Part shown: positions 10,360-21,921 of the stretch, piece by piece
Numbering within the stretch: position 1 is the stretch's first letter
How the letters are laid out: each line of letters starts with the position of its first letter
Assembly (NCBI RefSeq): GCF_023078275.1
Contig: NC_062975.1
Span: 8,655,141 to 8,719,140, forward strand
Reading direction: 5' to 3'
Source of the DNA: Leguminivora glycinivorella
Lineage: Eukaryota > Arthropoda > Insecta > Lepidoptera > Tortricidae
Length of the DNA: 64,000 nt
The notes under the pieces: generated by a model
What the model was told of the DNA's origin: nothing
The model's database searches: none
What the model saw: the letters and a program-made list of their open reading frames with translations, nothing else
Position numbers and translations under genes: made by a program

Positions 10360-11439
10360 TAATTTCTAGATAGCTAAAGTTTCTATGACAAGGTATAATT
10401 GCGTAAGTATTCAACAAAAGTAATAGCTGTAATCACTGTTATTTTTAACCAAGTCGTTATTTATTTAAGACTACAAAATTAGTAAACACAGTTTATATCA
10501 CAATTTAAATACTATCTGGTAACAAATCAGCAGTAATACTAGGATTTAAATACCTTCTTTAAAGCCTTCTTTGCATACAAAAGAATTAACAATGGTTCTA
10601 TTAGAACATGGTCTCGTAACTGACATTTACCGTTTTTAAAATAAAAATGCCTATTTAGTAACACCTTTCAAAAGCTATTTAACAGACATAGAATGTATTG
10701 TTTTTATTTCATTGCGATGATTTGTCAAATACAAAGAAACTTTTTCGAAATCGAAGATTGAAAACTCACTTCCTGATTTTGTGGTGTGACTTCATAGAGT
10801 AAAAATATCTATACATCAGTACAAAGTAGCTGTAATTTACTTCATAACAATAAGTTCTAGAACCTAAACAATCGTAGAACGTGCAAACATCAAGTGTACT
10901 TGAATTCGATTAATTTGAATACAAGAGGTCCGCGTCGAAACAACGGGAGCAAACGAGCGTGCAGGCTCTGTACATAGAGTACGAATAATGGGCAGAAGGG
11001 ACAATTGGAGATTACGTTCATGTATCAGGGCGCCTATTAGCTAAGTGACATTAGTTTGCAGGTAATACGAATCTTAAATTTTGGATGACGACGAGAATTC
11101 ATCCTAATAGGTATAAGTTATGTATATACTTTTTCAATTGGCGTTTGGCAGTGCGATTGGATTGCCATCTTTAGAAAGACATTATGATACGAGATATAAT
11201 TCAAGGAGCTTCTTTGTGTGCAAATGGAGAGTTACCTATAAGGTAGGTACTTAGGTAGGTATTCGAAAATAAACAGACGATAGCAAAGGGTGAAAGATAA
11301 TTTGTATGTGCGGCCTAAGTGACTAGAAAGTCCAATCAAAAGCATATCAAAGTCACTTTAACACAGACTAATTAAAAGATAATCGACCAAATAATTCATT
11401 GACACCAAACACGCAAGGTGACTTTGGTATTCCAGTAAA
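10360..11439. other. No gene seen
   Basis: AT-rich single-copy-looking sequence. No supportable feature. Confidence 0.4.
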
Positions 11440-12880
11440 CAAATCGAAATTAAGTAGCAGATAACCCGTCCCGATGGCTATCTCCACTCGTACAAAGAAA
11501 GACAAATGCGATATCTTCTTTCTTAGCGCGGAGTGTCCATTCTTTATTGGTGGCTAGTAATGAGTCTGTGTCGCGGCGCGCAGCCGCAGCGGAATAAATC
11601 ATGGCCGCCAGGAAATCATTCATCCTCAGTAATGTGCTGCGAAAATAGGCTCCCATTCCGAGCGCCGCTTAACGCCGTTTACGGTCAGCCCTAATGTTTA
11701 AAAAGCAAAAATTTTTATGGCCTTAATGAAAAACATACCCAAATCGTAATTTCCCGACGATTTATAGGTGCGTTCTTGGACGTCACCACGCAACTTATGG
11801 CCTCGAGCCCCCATTTGCGCGAGGTGTGCTCAAAATAAGGTTATTAATGGGTACAGCTTTTCCGAATTTAATTACCCCTTTACCGAGAAGCCGGTCGTTT
11901 GCCTGCGGTAGCAGCCAAACTGGATTACCCTTAATGTTGTCAATCTTTGAAATAATACGGGAACAGGTATTACTCATATTCATCTCGATCCGAAACTCAT
12001 AATTCTACAAATGTCTTGGGAGCCAAATTTAAAAGCGAACTTTCCTGCACGACCTCCATTAAGCGAATGCCACACAGCATTATCAATTAAAAACATAATC
12101 TATGGCTACCCGGAATGATCTTTCCCATCGCATTCTCATAACTTCTGCTCACTTAGAGCAAGCATCCTCGAGGGATGTAACCGCAGCTCAATGTATGACA
12201 AATCGTGACAAAACCACCGACTCATCTACACTACGTACAAAGTTATTACTACATTTTGTGAGTAACATTGTCCAGGCAATTTAAAGCTTAATGACCATGG
12301 AGTACAGTTCCAGATAGTTATTGTTTTAATCCGGTATTGGCAGTTGGACGGTGGTCGGTACACGAATTCATGCGGCTGAGCCGCATGCCTGCGCTACCTC
12401 CATCCATCAAGCTCGGCGCGCATCACCGTCACCATGCCAACCGACCGGAAACAATGTACACCCTACCAACCTCCAATTTGGACGGAGACAATTAATGAAC
12501 ACAGCCACATAATCACTCAAAACGAAACTTGAAGACAGTTTCATTAAAACATTCCCAAATGAAACGTACGAAATGCTGACGGATCGATATCGGAGTATTA
12601 ATTCAGCTGCAAATCCTTGTTATTCAAACGAAAATCACAATACAATTACCTTATCACATCTGAATACAGAATAAACAGTTCGCCGGTCCGCTCCCTCCCG
12701 AGTAACCTCGTATAACCCCGTCCCGTTTACACAGCGCCGGTCACAGATTTTAATATCAAATATCAATATTTGGATGCAATCAATCAAAGTTAATCACGCG
12801 AAAGCTATAAAAGCAAAATGAATACATTAAGTTCTTTGGTGGACGAACGCCAGTGCACTCGGGCGGACGGCCTTTTTTAT
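11440..12880. promoter_or_regulatory. Single-copy-looking block, candidate conserved regulatory DNA
   Basis: This block carries none of the repeat families seen around it, and its base composition is more even. It contains several homeodomain-type words: TTTTTATGGCC (near 11713), CTTATGGCC (near 11794) and ATTAATGG. CAATCAATCAAAGTTAATC near 12780 resembles a Pbx/Exd-type site beside a TCF-like ATCAAAG. No coding exon with splice sites is found. The enhancer reading is inference only. Confidence 0.25.
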
Positions 12881-13264
12881 ATCGGACCTAATAATGAGCG
12901 ATTAGAAAAAACTCGATGGGAACTATAGACATTGTATTAAGTACGTCGTAGTGACGTAGGCAACTTTAAGGATATTAATTGGAATAAATTAAAAGTCATA
13001 AGGGCGGAAGAAAATTAACTAACTATAAACTGACACGCTACATTTTTGGTGGTTGTTTATACTTGTCAAATTGTTTTGGTAATTAAAGTTTACCAACTTC
13101 AAAATTCATAGCTAAGACATGGTTTTTGTTCGATCTAAATTACAATGAATGTTAGGTAGAAACTAGAGCAAAACGCCGATTTGAAAAAGTTAACTAATTA
13201 GGTGACCTAGTAGCGTAGATGGCGATCGAGTCAGGCGAACTTTCGAGCGGTAAGCACCGGCAAT

Positions 13265-13610
13265 AAAACTAAAACTGTTGTTTTCTCTATTTGGTAGCTA
13301 TCGATTTTTCTAATTGTAACTACTACACTGTTGTTTTCTGTTCTATTTGGTGGCAATCGATTCTTCTAATTGTAACTAGTACAGCTACAGTGGACTAATC
13401 GATACCTCCGCCACGCGCGCCACTAGTATGTTTACAGAGTGCAACAAGGGGATAAAATTTTCTAATTGTAACTACTACACTGTTGTTTTCTGTTCTATTT
13501 GGTGGCAATCGATTCTTCTAATTGTAACTAGTACAGCTACAGTGGACTAATCGATACCTCCGCCACGCGCGCCACTAGTATGTTTACAGAGTGCAACAAG
13601 GGGATAAAAA
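13265..13610 (+). repeat. 152-bp tandem duplication with an inner half-repeat
   Basis: Two copies, about 13308-13459 and 13460-13610, each run from TCTAATTGTAACTACTACAC to GCAACAAGGGGATAAAA and are near-identical. Before them, 13274-13310 repeats part of the unit (CTGTTGTTTTCT, ATTTGGT, ATCGATT, CTAATTGTAAC), so an older 55-bp duplication is nested in the unit. The CGCCACGCGCGCCACTAGTA word is present in both copies. Confidence 0.9.
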
Positions 13611-13784
13611 TAGATTGTAATTTCAAGCACGATATAGTACTTTACCTCGTACTTACCTAATAAGTACTTATGAATAAGTACACTCGGTGTAGAAGTTAAC
13701 TAACCTACTAAGTAGGTATACCTATGTAATTAGACAGTGATGACGATGTCATGTTGTTAAGTTAATTAAAATTTTGACAACTAA

Positions 13785-13870
13785 AAAAAAAACTAAAAAA
13801 TCGTTCATCCGTTCGGGAGCTACGATGTTAAACTTATAACACCCCTTCGTTTTTGCGTCGGGGGTTAAAA
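13785..13870 (-). repeat. Fragment of the CCCCCGACGCAAAAACG repeat family
   Basis: On the minus strand: TTAACCCCCGACGCAAAAAC, then TAAGTTTAACATCG and CCCGAACGGATGAACG. The GTCT run found in the other copies is missing, so this is an internally deleted copy. Confidence 0.7.
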
Positions 13871-14088
13871 AAAAACGAAATCACATAACCTAATAATTGG
13901 CCATATTGTTTTGTGATATAGTTGAAGATCTTATCAATGAAACTATTAAGTCTACCTGTAGGTAGGCAACTGCTACTTACTGGTTTAAAAAAATGTCTAC
14001 TTTTATTAGTTTTGACATGGTACTACACTAAGTGCATCACGCGCGAGTGTCACTTCACTTAATAAAGTGCATGCGCAATGCAGTTAAT

Positions 14089-14329
14089 TTTTTAACCCCC
14101 GACGCAAAAACGACGGAATTTATAAGTTGGACGTGTCTGTCTGTCTGTCTATTTGTCTGTTTGTCTGTCTGTTTGTGTGTGTCTGTCTGTGGTATCGTAG
14201 CTCCCGAACGGATGAACCGATTTAGATTTAGTTTTTTTTTTTTTTGAAAGCTGAATTAGTGAAATGAAATAATGAAAATCGGTCCACTATGTCGCTGGGG
14301 GTTTTTTCAAAAATATAATTTTGTGGTTA
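14089..14329 (+). repeat. CCCCCGACGCAAAAACG repeat with GTCT run
   Basis: Starts TTTTAACCCCCGACGCAAAA. It is followed by TATAAGTTGGACGTG, a GTCT/GTTT tetranucleotide run (14133-14190), GTAGCTCCCGAACGGATGAA, AATCGGTCCACTATGTCGC and a terminal TTTTGTGGTTA. Other copies are at 16100-16340, 49735-49996 and 52293-52524, with fragments at 13785-13870. It is non-coding and dispersed in Lepidoptera. Confidence 0.85.
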
Positions 14330-14730
14330 TGTAGAGCAATACTGTGCAAATGGTAACTGTACATCACAGGTAGTAATGTAGAAATTGCAGAACATTCTCA
14401 TAAAGAGAAACATTCTTGAGAATGTTCGCAGAACATTCCCGCAACATGCAATTTATTACTTAAACAAGAGAATATACTTGAAATAATGTTTAAATGGGCA
14501 TAATATAAAACTATATGTTATTATAGGTATTATATTGTCTATTACAGTTAGCTATTTTGTTGATAAGTGATAAGTTACCTAAATTCTCACTATAAGTTGC
14601 TTAAATTCTCACTATACTTCAGGGAACATTTCGACTTTCAGACTTCACAGTTTTAGTCCTGACTTTTTTAAATTAGGTACCGAACTATTATTTCTTGATG
14701 CCTGTTTTTGGTCATGCCAATATATGTATA

Positions 14731-14812
14731 CAAAAAAAAAACGCTGTCAGGACCGAACCTGAGATTATCGGCATACGAAGCCAGCGCACTACCACGGGAC
14801 TACGTCTTGACT
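14731..14812 (-). repeat. tRNA-derived SINE or tRNA pseudogene
   Basis: On the minus strand it shows a polymerase III A-box-like TGGTAGTGCGCTGG (14794-14781) and a B-box-like GGTTCGGTCC (14759-14750), spaced as in a tRNA. A T run follows. The T arm folds (TCAGG/CCTGA), but the acceptor stem does not pair, so it is not an intact tRNA gene. Confidence 0.5.
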
Positions 14813-15283
14813 TGCTGAGTTCGACGAAATTATGGTATAAACTACGAAGTTAGTAAGTATTCTGATAAATTCTCGTTTTCGAGAACATTCTCAGAAGTTA
14901 CCGAAAATTCTCATGAGGAATGTTCTGCAACTTTGGAAACTTCTCGACCGTGCATTGCTAATCACAGGTCACAGTATTGCTCTTGTTATGCAGTTGATTT
15001 TATGGAGCAAGTAGGCCAAGTAGCAAATGGAGTGCGCTATCGGTATGGAATTATGTTGGTATGCACCTTCAAGGGCACTTCCAACAATTCAAATAACTTG
15101 GAAACACTAATTAATATCGTGAAGTCTTCACAGGATTATCGTAGTTCATGTAATCAGTCACTGCTGCACAATAGGACCGTTGCCACGTCACCCGACTGAG
15201 GAGAGGCGGTTAATGTATTGTGACGGCCAGTAATCAGTAAACTGCTTTAATGGCTAACGGCAGATTACACTTCATTATTGTTG

Positions 15284-15500
15284 ACTAGCTTTTTCCCGCG
15301 GCTTCACATACTAATTTAATCTTGTTTTCCCATACAAACTTTGACCCCCATTTCAACCCTTGAAAGGGGAATTTGAAAAAATCCTTTCTTATTGCTCCTC
15401 TAAACATCATAAGGAACCTACATGCCAAATTTGAAATCTCTAGTACAAGCGACTTCGACTGTGCGTTGATATATGTCACTCAATCAGTCAGTCAGTTTCT
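15284..15500 (-). mobile_element. Helitron-like element end, truncated
   Basis: Starts CTAGCTTTTTCCCGCGGCTT on the + strand, the inverted form of the CCGCGGG...AAAGCTAG 3' end of the Helitron-like elements. It continues with CCCATACAAACTTTGACCCC and CAGTCAGTCAG words that are common in lepidopteran repeats. Its outer end runs into the next element at 15518. Confidence 0.5.
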
Positions 15501-15517
15501 TTTTATCCATACATACA

Positions 15518-15694
15518 CTTACTAATATTATAAATGGGAAAGTGTGTGTGTCTGTTTGTTTATCCGTCTTTCTCGGCAAAACGGAGCGACGAATTGTCGT
15601 GATTTTTTAAGTGGAGATACTTGAAGGGACGGAGAGTGACATAGGCTACTTTTGTCTCTTTCTAACGCGAGCAAAGCCGCGTGAAAATGCTAGT
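15518..15694 (+). mobile_element. Helitron-like non-autonomous element
   Basis: Begins CTTACTAATATTATAAATGG and contains GCAAAACGGAGCGACG, ACATAGGCTACTTTTGTCTC and AACGCGAGCAAAGCCGCGTG. It ends with CTAG at 15690-15693. The 3' CTRR end next to a short CG-rich hairpin and the absence of terminal inverted repeats fit Helitrons. The fuller copy is at 21678-21921. Confidence 0.65.
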
Positions 15695-15847
15695 ATTTAT
15701 ATAATATATAGAATACAGAATGGAATGAGCGTCTGTGGCTATAAGTACGATTTTTAAAACGTAATAAATCGCCTTACAAATGATCCTAGTACCCCTTATC
15801 CTCCCTCAATGTTAAAATTATTAAAATCTTTTTTTTAGTTTTATTTA

Positions 15848-16099
15848 TACAGGGTGGCCCGTCCCGTAAACCAACGCCAAATCAAAATGGGTGATAGAAC
15901 ATCTCATTAGCTATTATATTAAGCTTTATTTTACCTTATGAAAATGTCATGGTTTTCGAAATATTGACACTTTTTTTTTCTTTTTTTATTCACGTTTTAT
16001 AAATTAAACGGTCTTTTGTAAAAAGTTGCTAAGATGCTATTGAGAAAACAAAACAAAAAATTGCAGATTTTATCGACAAAATAAATATTTTTCACTAAA
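15848..16099. repeat. ACAGGGTGGCCCGTCCCG-type repeat
   Basis: Starts TACAGGGTGGCCCGTCCCG and continues with CCAACGCC, ATGGTTTTCGAAATATTGAC and A/T-rich sequence, with no coding capacity. ACAGGGTG-starting non-autonomous elements are frequent in Lepidoptera. The right boundary is set by the next repeat. Confidence 0.45.
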
Positions 16100-16340
16100 A
16101 ATTAAAATTCTGAAAAAACCCCCCGACCTCGACATAGTAGACCGATTTTCATGAAACATGGCTAAGAACACTCCCGACTAACTCAGCTTTCAGACAAAAA
16201 AAAACTAAATCTACATCGGTTCATCCGTTCGGGAGCTACGATGCCACTGACAGACACACACACAGACAGACAGACAAACAGACAGATAGACAGACACGTC
16301 AAACTTATAACAACCCGTCGTTTTTGCGTTGGGGGTTAAA
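16100..16340 (-). repeat. CCCCCGACGCAAAAACG family, minus-strand copy
   Basis: Inverted copy of the repeat at 14089-14329, with the AGAC run at 16252-16293 and the terminal TTTTTGCGTTGGGGGTTAAA at 16340. Confidence 0.8.
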
Positions 16341-17309
16341 AACGAATGGTTATCTCAGTGTATTAGAAAACGGACAGGTATAGTTACCGGATTTTTACTT
16401 AAAGACGTGCTCACGATATCAATTAACTTGGTATCGCTCCGCTTTCGAGCCATACCTATTATGATATTATGATAGATACTAAAGAGCGATAATGTATTGG
16501 AAAACAATGCCTTATTTATACTATGGGTTACTGATACTGATGGCCGAATGTCAGAGAGTGTTAGAAAGAAATACGACCTATACTTAAATTGAATTGAACA
16601 CTAAGTTATAGATTATTTCAATTAGTTTTAAATTGACATGAATATCCTTATGTTTTTTTTACATACATATGTTATTCTTAATCATAATCATAAATTGAGA
16701 CATCTAAAGCGCCTCAAAGATTAGCAAACACTTTTTAAAGAAATGCACGTTGAAGAAAAAAGTTGTGATTGAAATTACATTAAAAACTGACTGAAAGACT
16801 AGTAACTGATTTATCTAAATATAATATTTTAGATATAAGTAGGTGCTTACTACATAGGTAAATAGTATATAAGGGAGATACGTTTATAAGGCCTTATGGC
16901 GTAGATAATAAAGAATTTTAAAGGGCCATATACTTGCAGAGTTAGCATGAAAATTTGGAAAGGTTGCGCACGCCTGTATACAGCATAGATTACCCCACAT
17001 AGACTGTGCATTGTGAAGCGTTGCGGCACTACACTACCTACTAAGCAAACCAAGGCAAATATTACTTTATCACAAAAACCCACATCATTAACTAAATAAA
17101 TATTTTTAGCATATTTTATGAGAGCATAGAGCTGAATTTTACCTCCTAGGTATAGGTACCATACTAGTAGAGTAGACAAATAAAATTTTAATAGTTAAAA
17201 TGTTTGAACTAATGATATTTTAAGTAGTTCAGTTCACCTCTATATTTATTTGAAGAAATTAATAAAAATTAAGTAACTAATGTAACTTTTCGTCAACGTT
17301 TTTTTTTTA
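16341..17309. other. No gene seen
   Basis: AT-rich sequence. A 109-codon minus-strand frame at 16850-17179 shows no signal peptide, domain or splice support and is not called. Confidence 0.35.
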
Positions 17310-17480
17310 ATAAATGGAGACAGACGTCGGTGGTTCCCGGAATCGCCTCACATGCTTCGTCTACAAAGTAATCTGTGGCTGGCAGCAAATTCGGCCGCGT
17401 CTGGAAAGTTAAGCAATACTCCATTTCCGTTCGCGTGAGCTATGCCTGGGTACCGCCGAGCGCACAAGTGCTAGCTAAAT
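17310..17480 (+). repeat. GC-richer block with a faint 5S rRNA-like segment
   Basis: AAAGTTAAGCAATACTCC at 17406-17423 resembles the internal box A region of animal 5S rRNA (AAGTTAAGCA). A GCCTGGGTACCGCC word about 40 bp on resembles, in scrambled order, the box C region. The rest does not align, so it is not a 5S gene. It could be a decayed 5S-derived SINE or a chance match. A TATAATATAA run follows at 17478-17519. Confidence 0.2.
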
Positions 17481-18315
17481 ATAATATAATATAATGTATA
17501 ATATAATATAAAATAAAATGTGAGTGTTCACGGGAAAACGTCCCACTTTGTCGATTGCTATAAAGCCACTGTGTCAGTTTATTCATATAAAGATACAAGT
17601 AAATCTCGCCTTAATGGTAACCAACAAAGTGGGATGTTTTACTAAACACACAAATCATCTTCTTCCTAATGTTATCTCTAATTTTCTCAGTCGTAGAGTA
17701 GGTATTTCTAATAATATATATGTATAAATATAAATTATCAACCTGTTAACTACATACTTCACTATGAATGTCGTCGTATCGATATTTTGTAGGTAATAAA
17801 AAAAAATTGAGTAAACGCCTATCCTCTGTTTTGGTAATAAAAAACATTTACCTAGGTTCTTATATTAGACACTAACCTACATGTTTAATATTCGTATAAA
17901 AACATGTATTTATCTGATACTGAACCTTTATCAAATTTTTATTTTGAGAAAATATTGATAAGCATTAGATATCACTAAAGTAATATGGATTATAAGCATT
18001 ATAACTTCCGCTGTTGAGATTATTTTCGACATTCCATAATTATGATTAGGATTATAAATTTGTGATTGTGACAGTATGTAACTAGGTAGGTACCTACTTA
18101 ACCTTGGGCTAGTTTCCTATACTTAAAATAAAATATTTTATGCAGTGCACGAAACACAGCATTATTAGAAGAAATGTATGGACATTAGTTACCTATGTTT
18201 AAACATAATTTATATTTAATAAGTCAAAAAGAAAGATAAAGTAAAATAATTGACCGTAACGTCACTCCTCAGTATTTTATAGTAATTAGATATTAGCAAA
18301 TCGTTATGACAGTTC
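17481..18315. other. No gene seen
   Basis: AT-rich, with TATAATATAA simple repeat at the start and a TAGGTAGGTACCTACTTA word near 18084. Confidence 0.4.
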
Positions 18316-18846
18316 TTAAGAACGATACGGTAGGGGTAAATTCTCCATACAAACGCTCTCGACTATTTCCTCCCTGGTTTTTGAAGATAGAGCAATGATT
18401 TTTTCAACACAGATTGTTATTATTTTTATCTGTATCGGACCGTTTTGATTTTTTTGATATTTGATATTCTGCTTTTTAAAGACTCTAGAGCCAATCAAAA
18501 ATTTCCAAAAACGGCCTTTTTCATTGTGGCGCAAAAAAAGGTGTGATACTCAAGATTGGTAACAATTAACCAAAAAAGCTAAACGGTCCGACATAGATTA
18601 TTTCATTGTTATTCAGATTCTCAAATTTCGTTCCGATCCGATTGATTAAGTTTTGAAGGAGGAAAGAGTCGAGAGCGGGACCTCGATTTTAAAGATTTTT
18701 TTGAAATATCTTTTGACCGAGTTGTTCTTAATGGTCAATTTTTTTTTCGATAAATCTAGTTAATATATAACACTTGCATATTTAACTAAAATTCCCAAGT
18801 TGAAAGGGGCTTTCCATTTTAGCATTTTCGCTACCGTATCCTCTTA
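18316..18846. mobile_element. Element with inverted ends containing GATACGGTAG
   Basis: Left end TTAAGAACGATACGGTAGGG, right end GCTACCGTATCCTCTTAA. The words CTCTCGACTATTTCCTCC and CGGTCCGACATAGATTAT recur, inverted, at 61265-61650, so this is a dispersed non-autonomous element of about 530 bp. No transposase frame. Confidence 0.6.
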
Positions 18847-20756
18847 AAAAGAAGCTGATGTGACTAGTTAGTAGGAAACTAGCCTATTTTATTTAGAGCC
18901 GTAGGGCGGCTGGTGAAAATTTCAGCAAGGCAACACAGAACAAAAAAAAATCCTACCTTAACATTAGGTACTTTACTAGTAATAAATTTTAGGCAAGCCG
19001 GTGGGAATCGGATTGTATGGACCAGCCGCTGCTGGTCTGGTAGGTAACAACAACAGTTGTTTGGTAGAAGAACATGTCAAATCATTACTTATGTATGTAT
19101 AAACTTTTTATTTATTTATTTACTTCCATGTAGGTAAGTTGTAACACTTGTTCAGGGTACTGTCTAATCGCTGCCACTTAGCTTGGTACCTATAACTCTA
19201 AATTAGTAATTTGCCTTGTGCCCTCGCCAGTACCGATGTAAATTGGCCAAGTTTGGCGCATTGGTGCGTATTGTCGAGATAACTCGCCTACATGTGTTTT
19301 AGCGAGTTCGCGTTATTTCATTACGGTTCTGTTCGAGTCGACCGTCTTTTGTTTATGCATGCGCGCCCCAAACACGAATACTTTCGAGTTGTGTTTTGTT
19401 TTAATTTATTCGTTTAGGCTCGTGTTTAGCTGTGTTAGAATTTATAAGCACCATAGGTATCTACCCAGGTATTTTCTAGAGCAAAAATATTTACTGGGAC
19501 AGTTATTGTTTAATCGATGCTGCTAATTATTTACCTATTGACATGCGCTATACGTTTAACAACAAACAGGTAGGTAATACCTATGTCAAAATCAGTTAAA
19601 AAGAAACTACAGCAGATTCCTCTTTTTTTTGTTCCAAGACAGTTGTAATGAAACCATCATAATTATAACATAGGTATGTAAGCAAGTTTTCATTTTAGCC
19701 TCATTATGATATTGAGTAATTGTATGAAGTAATCTTCACTTATCAGATTTAAATCGTCAAAACACCATTTTTAGCAAAAAAAGACCCTTGTTAATTCGGA
19801 ATTCCGATTCCAGCCGCACCAAACATCATTATAACACACGACCAATTGTGCCGAATCGCAATAAGACTAAATAATCGATTAATTTAAATAATTTAGCGTC
19901 GTACGCACACAGGAGAGGAGGAGATGTCGCCGCGTACGCAGGCCCCGCCCCCGGCTAATTGCACCAATCTGCGGGTCGGTGCGCACGCACACACGCGCGG
20001 CGCACACACGCGCACGCACTCTGCACGCACGTTGCCAAACAGAGGATCCGATCCCACGATGCTCCTATGTAATGCATTGTTGGTGCCCTATTTAGCCGTG
20101 TTTGCATAGAATTACTATTCAAATGGGATCTTCTTTGACTACTTATATTTTTAATGGGAAATTAGGATGTTCTTAGAGTTTCAAATTAGTCATATGATAG
20201 TTATGATCTTATGATTGTTTATAATGGGAACCTTGCCATTACTTAGGTACTTTAAAAGAGTGTCATACCGTGCACGAAATAATGCATCAGATAATCATGA
20301 GAAAAAAATGGAGAGTAGTTTTTTTTTAATTCAAATATTTCAAATTATTTTTAATAACTCGGATTGAAATAATAAAATAGGTAAGTGAGTTGACCGTGAC
20401 GTCACTCAACTCGAATACACTACCATGTTAGTTTCTATAAAATATTTAGCAAAACGTTCAAATTCGGTCGTGTTTTAATTAATCGCCACTCGTTTGGAAC
20501 TTCCTTTTTTACGCACTTGTATCGTAATATACTATTTTGGGTGAGTTTATTTACAAAAAAACTATTTGAGAATTATAAACTTACAACATTGAGCACACCG
20601 TGCTTACACGTATGTAGGTATACGTTGCTTTTTTTCGACGAGTTGCAGCTAGAGATAAGCGCAATATACAAAACAACGTTGATTGACCGAAAGTGAATTG
20701 GAACTAGATATCAGAGCACCCAATTGCCAGCACTCAGAGTTTACAATAAAAGTGCA
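18847..20756. other. No gene seen; GC-rich CGCACA tract at 19900-20060
   Basis: Mostly AT-rich. At 19899-20045 lies a GC-rich stretch (GCCCCGCCCCCGGC, then CGCACACGCGC-type alternating purine/pyrimidine) that favours Z-DNA and may mark a promoter. The short frame there has no recognisable product. Confidence 0.3.
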
Positions 20757-20811
20757 ACATCCAGGGTTGCCAGATGGTTGGGATTTGGCGGGATTCTCCC
20801 GATTTTTCGCG

Positions 20812-20935
20812 TATCCCAACTATCGATAAATTGAGAAAGGAAACCGAAAAACCAGTTCGCAAAATCAAGTAGGTACCTATTGCTGCTATCCCAACTATCG
20901 ATAAATTGAGAAAGGAAACCGAAAAACCAGTTCGC
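20812..20935 (+). repeat. 75-bp-period direct duplication
   Basis: The 49-bp segment starting TATCCCAACTATCGATAAAT and ending AACCAGTTCGC is present identically at 20812-20860 and 20887-20935. Confidence 0.9.
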
Positions 20936-21128
20936 TCGGAATTAAAGGACAAATTGTTAAATGTATCGAAACTTGGAGAGTAACACAGTACCTACACATG
21001 GTGAACTAAATAACTATTTGAAAATATATATACTTAACTTAAAGACCATTAGCAATCTTCATTTATCGAATTGGAAAAAAGTAATTTGATTTTAGCTATT
21101 TTGCTTTTCCCCACATACCTAAGTCCCA

Positions 21129-21281
21129 AGGCCGGGGTTCGGGCAGACCAAAGAAGAGATGGCAGGATGACCAGGACGCTTATACCCCAAATGGTGGAAA
21201 AACGCCACAACAGGTTCGAGTGGAAAAAACGAGGGTAAGCCTTTGGCCTTTGCTCAGCAGTGGGACACCAAAAGAGACTAA
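21129..21281 (+). pseudogene. RTE-type non-LTR retrotransposon, C-terminal remnant
   Basis: Reverse transcriptase polyproteins of insect RTE-type elements end with a basic GRPKKRWQDD motif, then AFAQQWDTKRD and a stop. Both parts are present: GRPKKRWQDD (frame starting 21140) and AFAQQWDTKRD with TAA at 21279-21281. They are in different frames, so the copy is frameshifted. The upstream polymerase is absent, as expected of a 5'-truncated insertion. An A-rich tail follows. Confidence 0.75.
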
Positions 21282-21677
21282 TAAAAAAAGATCCAAAATT
21301 CCGGAAAGTGTATCGTTTCTTCCGAAATTGGGATTTGATCTGGCAACCCTAGCATCCAATGTGCGACCACAGATAGTGAAGGGCTGATGAAACAGTCCGT
21401 CTTGTTCGGACGGGGGTAATTGGAAAAATCTCATTTACTGTCTAGCTAGTCGCCTAAACTTGTGGGGGAGGGAATAGGTGATTCTCTCTTGTTTTCGCTC
21501 TTTTAGTTCGGAGGACGGCGTGGATAAAGGATTTAATTTGAATCAGTTCGTCTCGACGTCAATATACTAACAAATACATAGTATATTGCGATCAATAGGT
21601 ACCTACCTATTGTTAAAATCTTTAATTAAAGCCTGTCAGGAAATATATGACTACTGTCGAGAGGGGAAGATAATAAT

Positions 21678-21921
21678 CTATACTAATATTATAAATGGGA
21701 AAGTGTGTGTGTCTGTTTGTTTTTACGTCTTTTACAGCAAAACGGAGCGATGACAGGACGTGATTTTTTAAGTGCAGATAGTTGAAGGGATGGAGAATGA
21801 CATAGGCTACTTTTTGTCTCTTTCTAACACCCCTCTTCCCTAAAATGGGGGGTGGAAGTTTGTACGGAGCATTCCGCAATTTTCGAATTAACCGCGAGCA
21901 AAGCCGCGGGCGAAAGCTAGT
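21678..21921 (+). mobile_element. Helitron-like non-autonomous element, fuller copy
   Basis: Starts CTATACTAATATTATAAATG and ends CGCGGGCGAAAGCTAG (CTAG at 21917-21920), with a CCGCGAGCAAAGCCGCGG hairpin just inside the end. It shares GGGAAAGTGTGTGTGTCTGT, AAAACGGAGCGA and CATAGGCTACTTTT with 15518-15694. It has about 80 bp (CCCCTCTTCCCTAAAATGGG and onward) that the other copy lacks. Confidence 0.7.

Larger units (their letters stand above)
20757..21356. mobile_element. Element with GGGTTGCCAGAT inverted ends
   Basis: The left end CAGGGTTGCCAGATGGTTGG pairs with the right end GATCTGGCAACCCTAG. CATCCA flanks the left end, and CATCCA also occurs just outside the right end, as a possible target-site duplication. 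Inside are a 75-bp tandem duplication and a retrotransposon 3' end, so it is a composite or nested insertion. Confidence 0.5.

Noticed and set aside
14731..14812. Intact tRNA gene
   Set aside because: B-box and T arm are present, but the acceptor stem does not pair, so it is a SINE or pseudogene.
16850..17179. 109-codon minus frame with hydrophobic stretches as a membrane protein
   Set aside because: No homology recognised, and AT-rich DNA gives Phe/Ile/Tyr-rich frames by chance. No exon signals.
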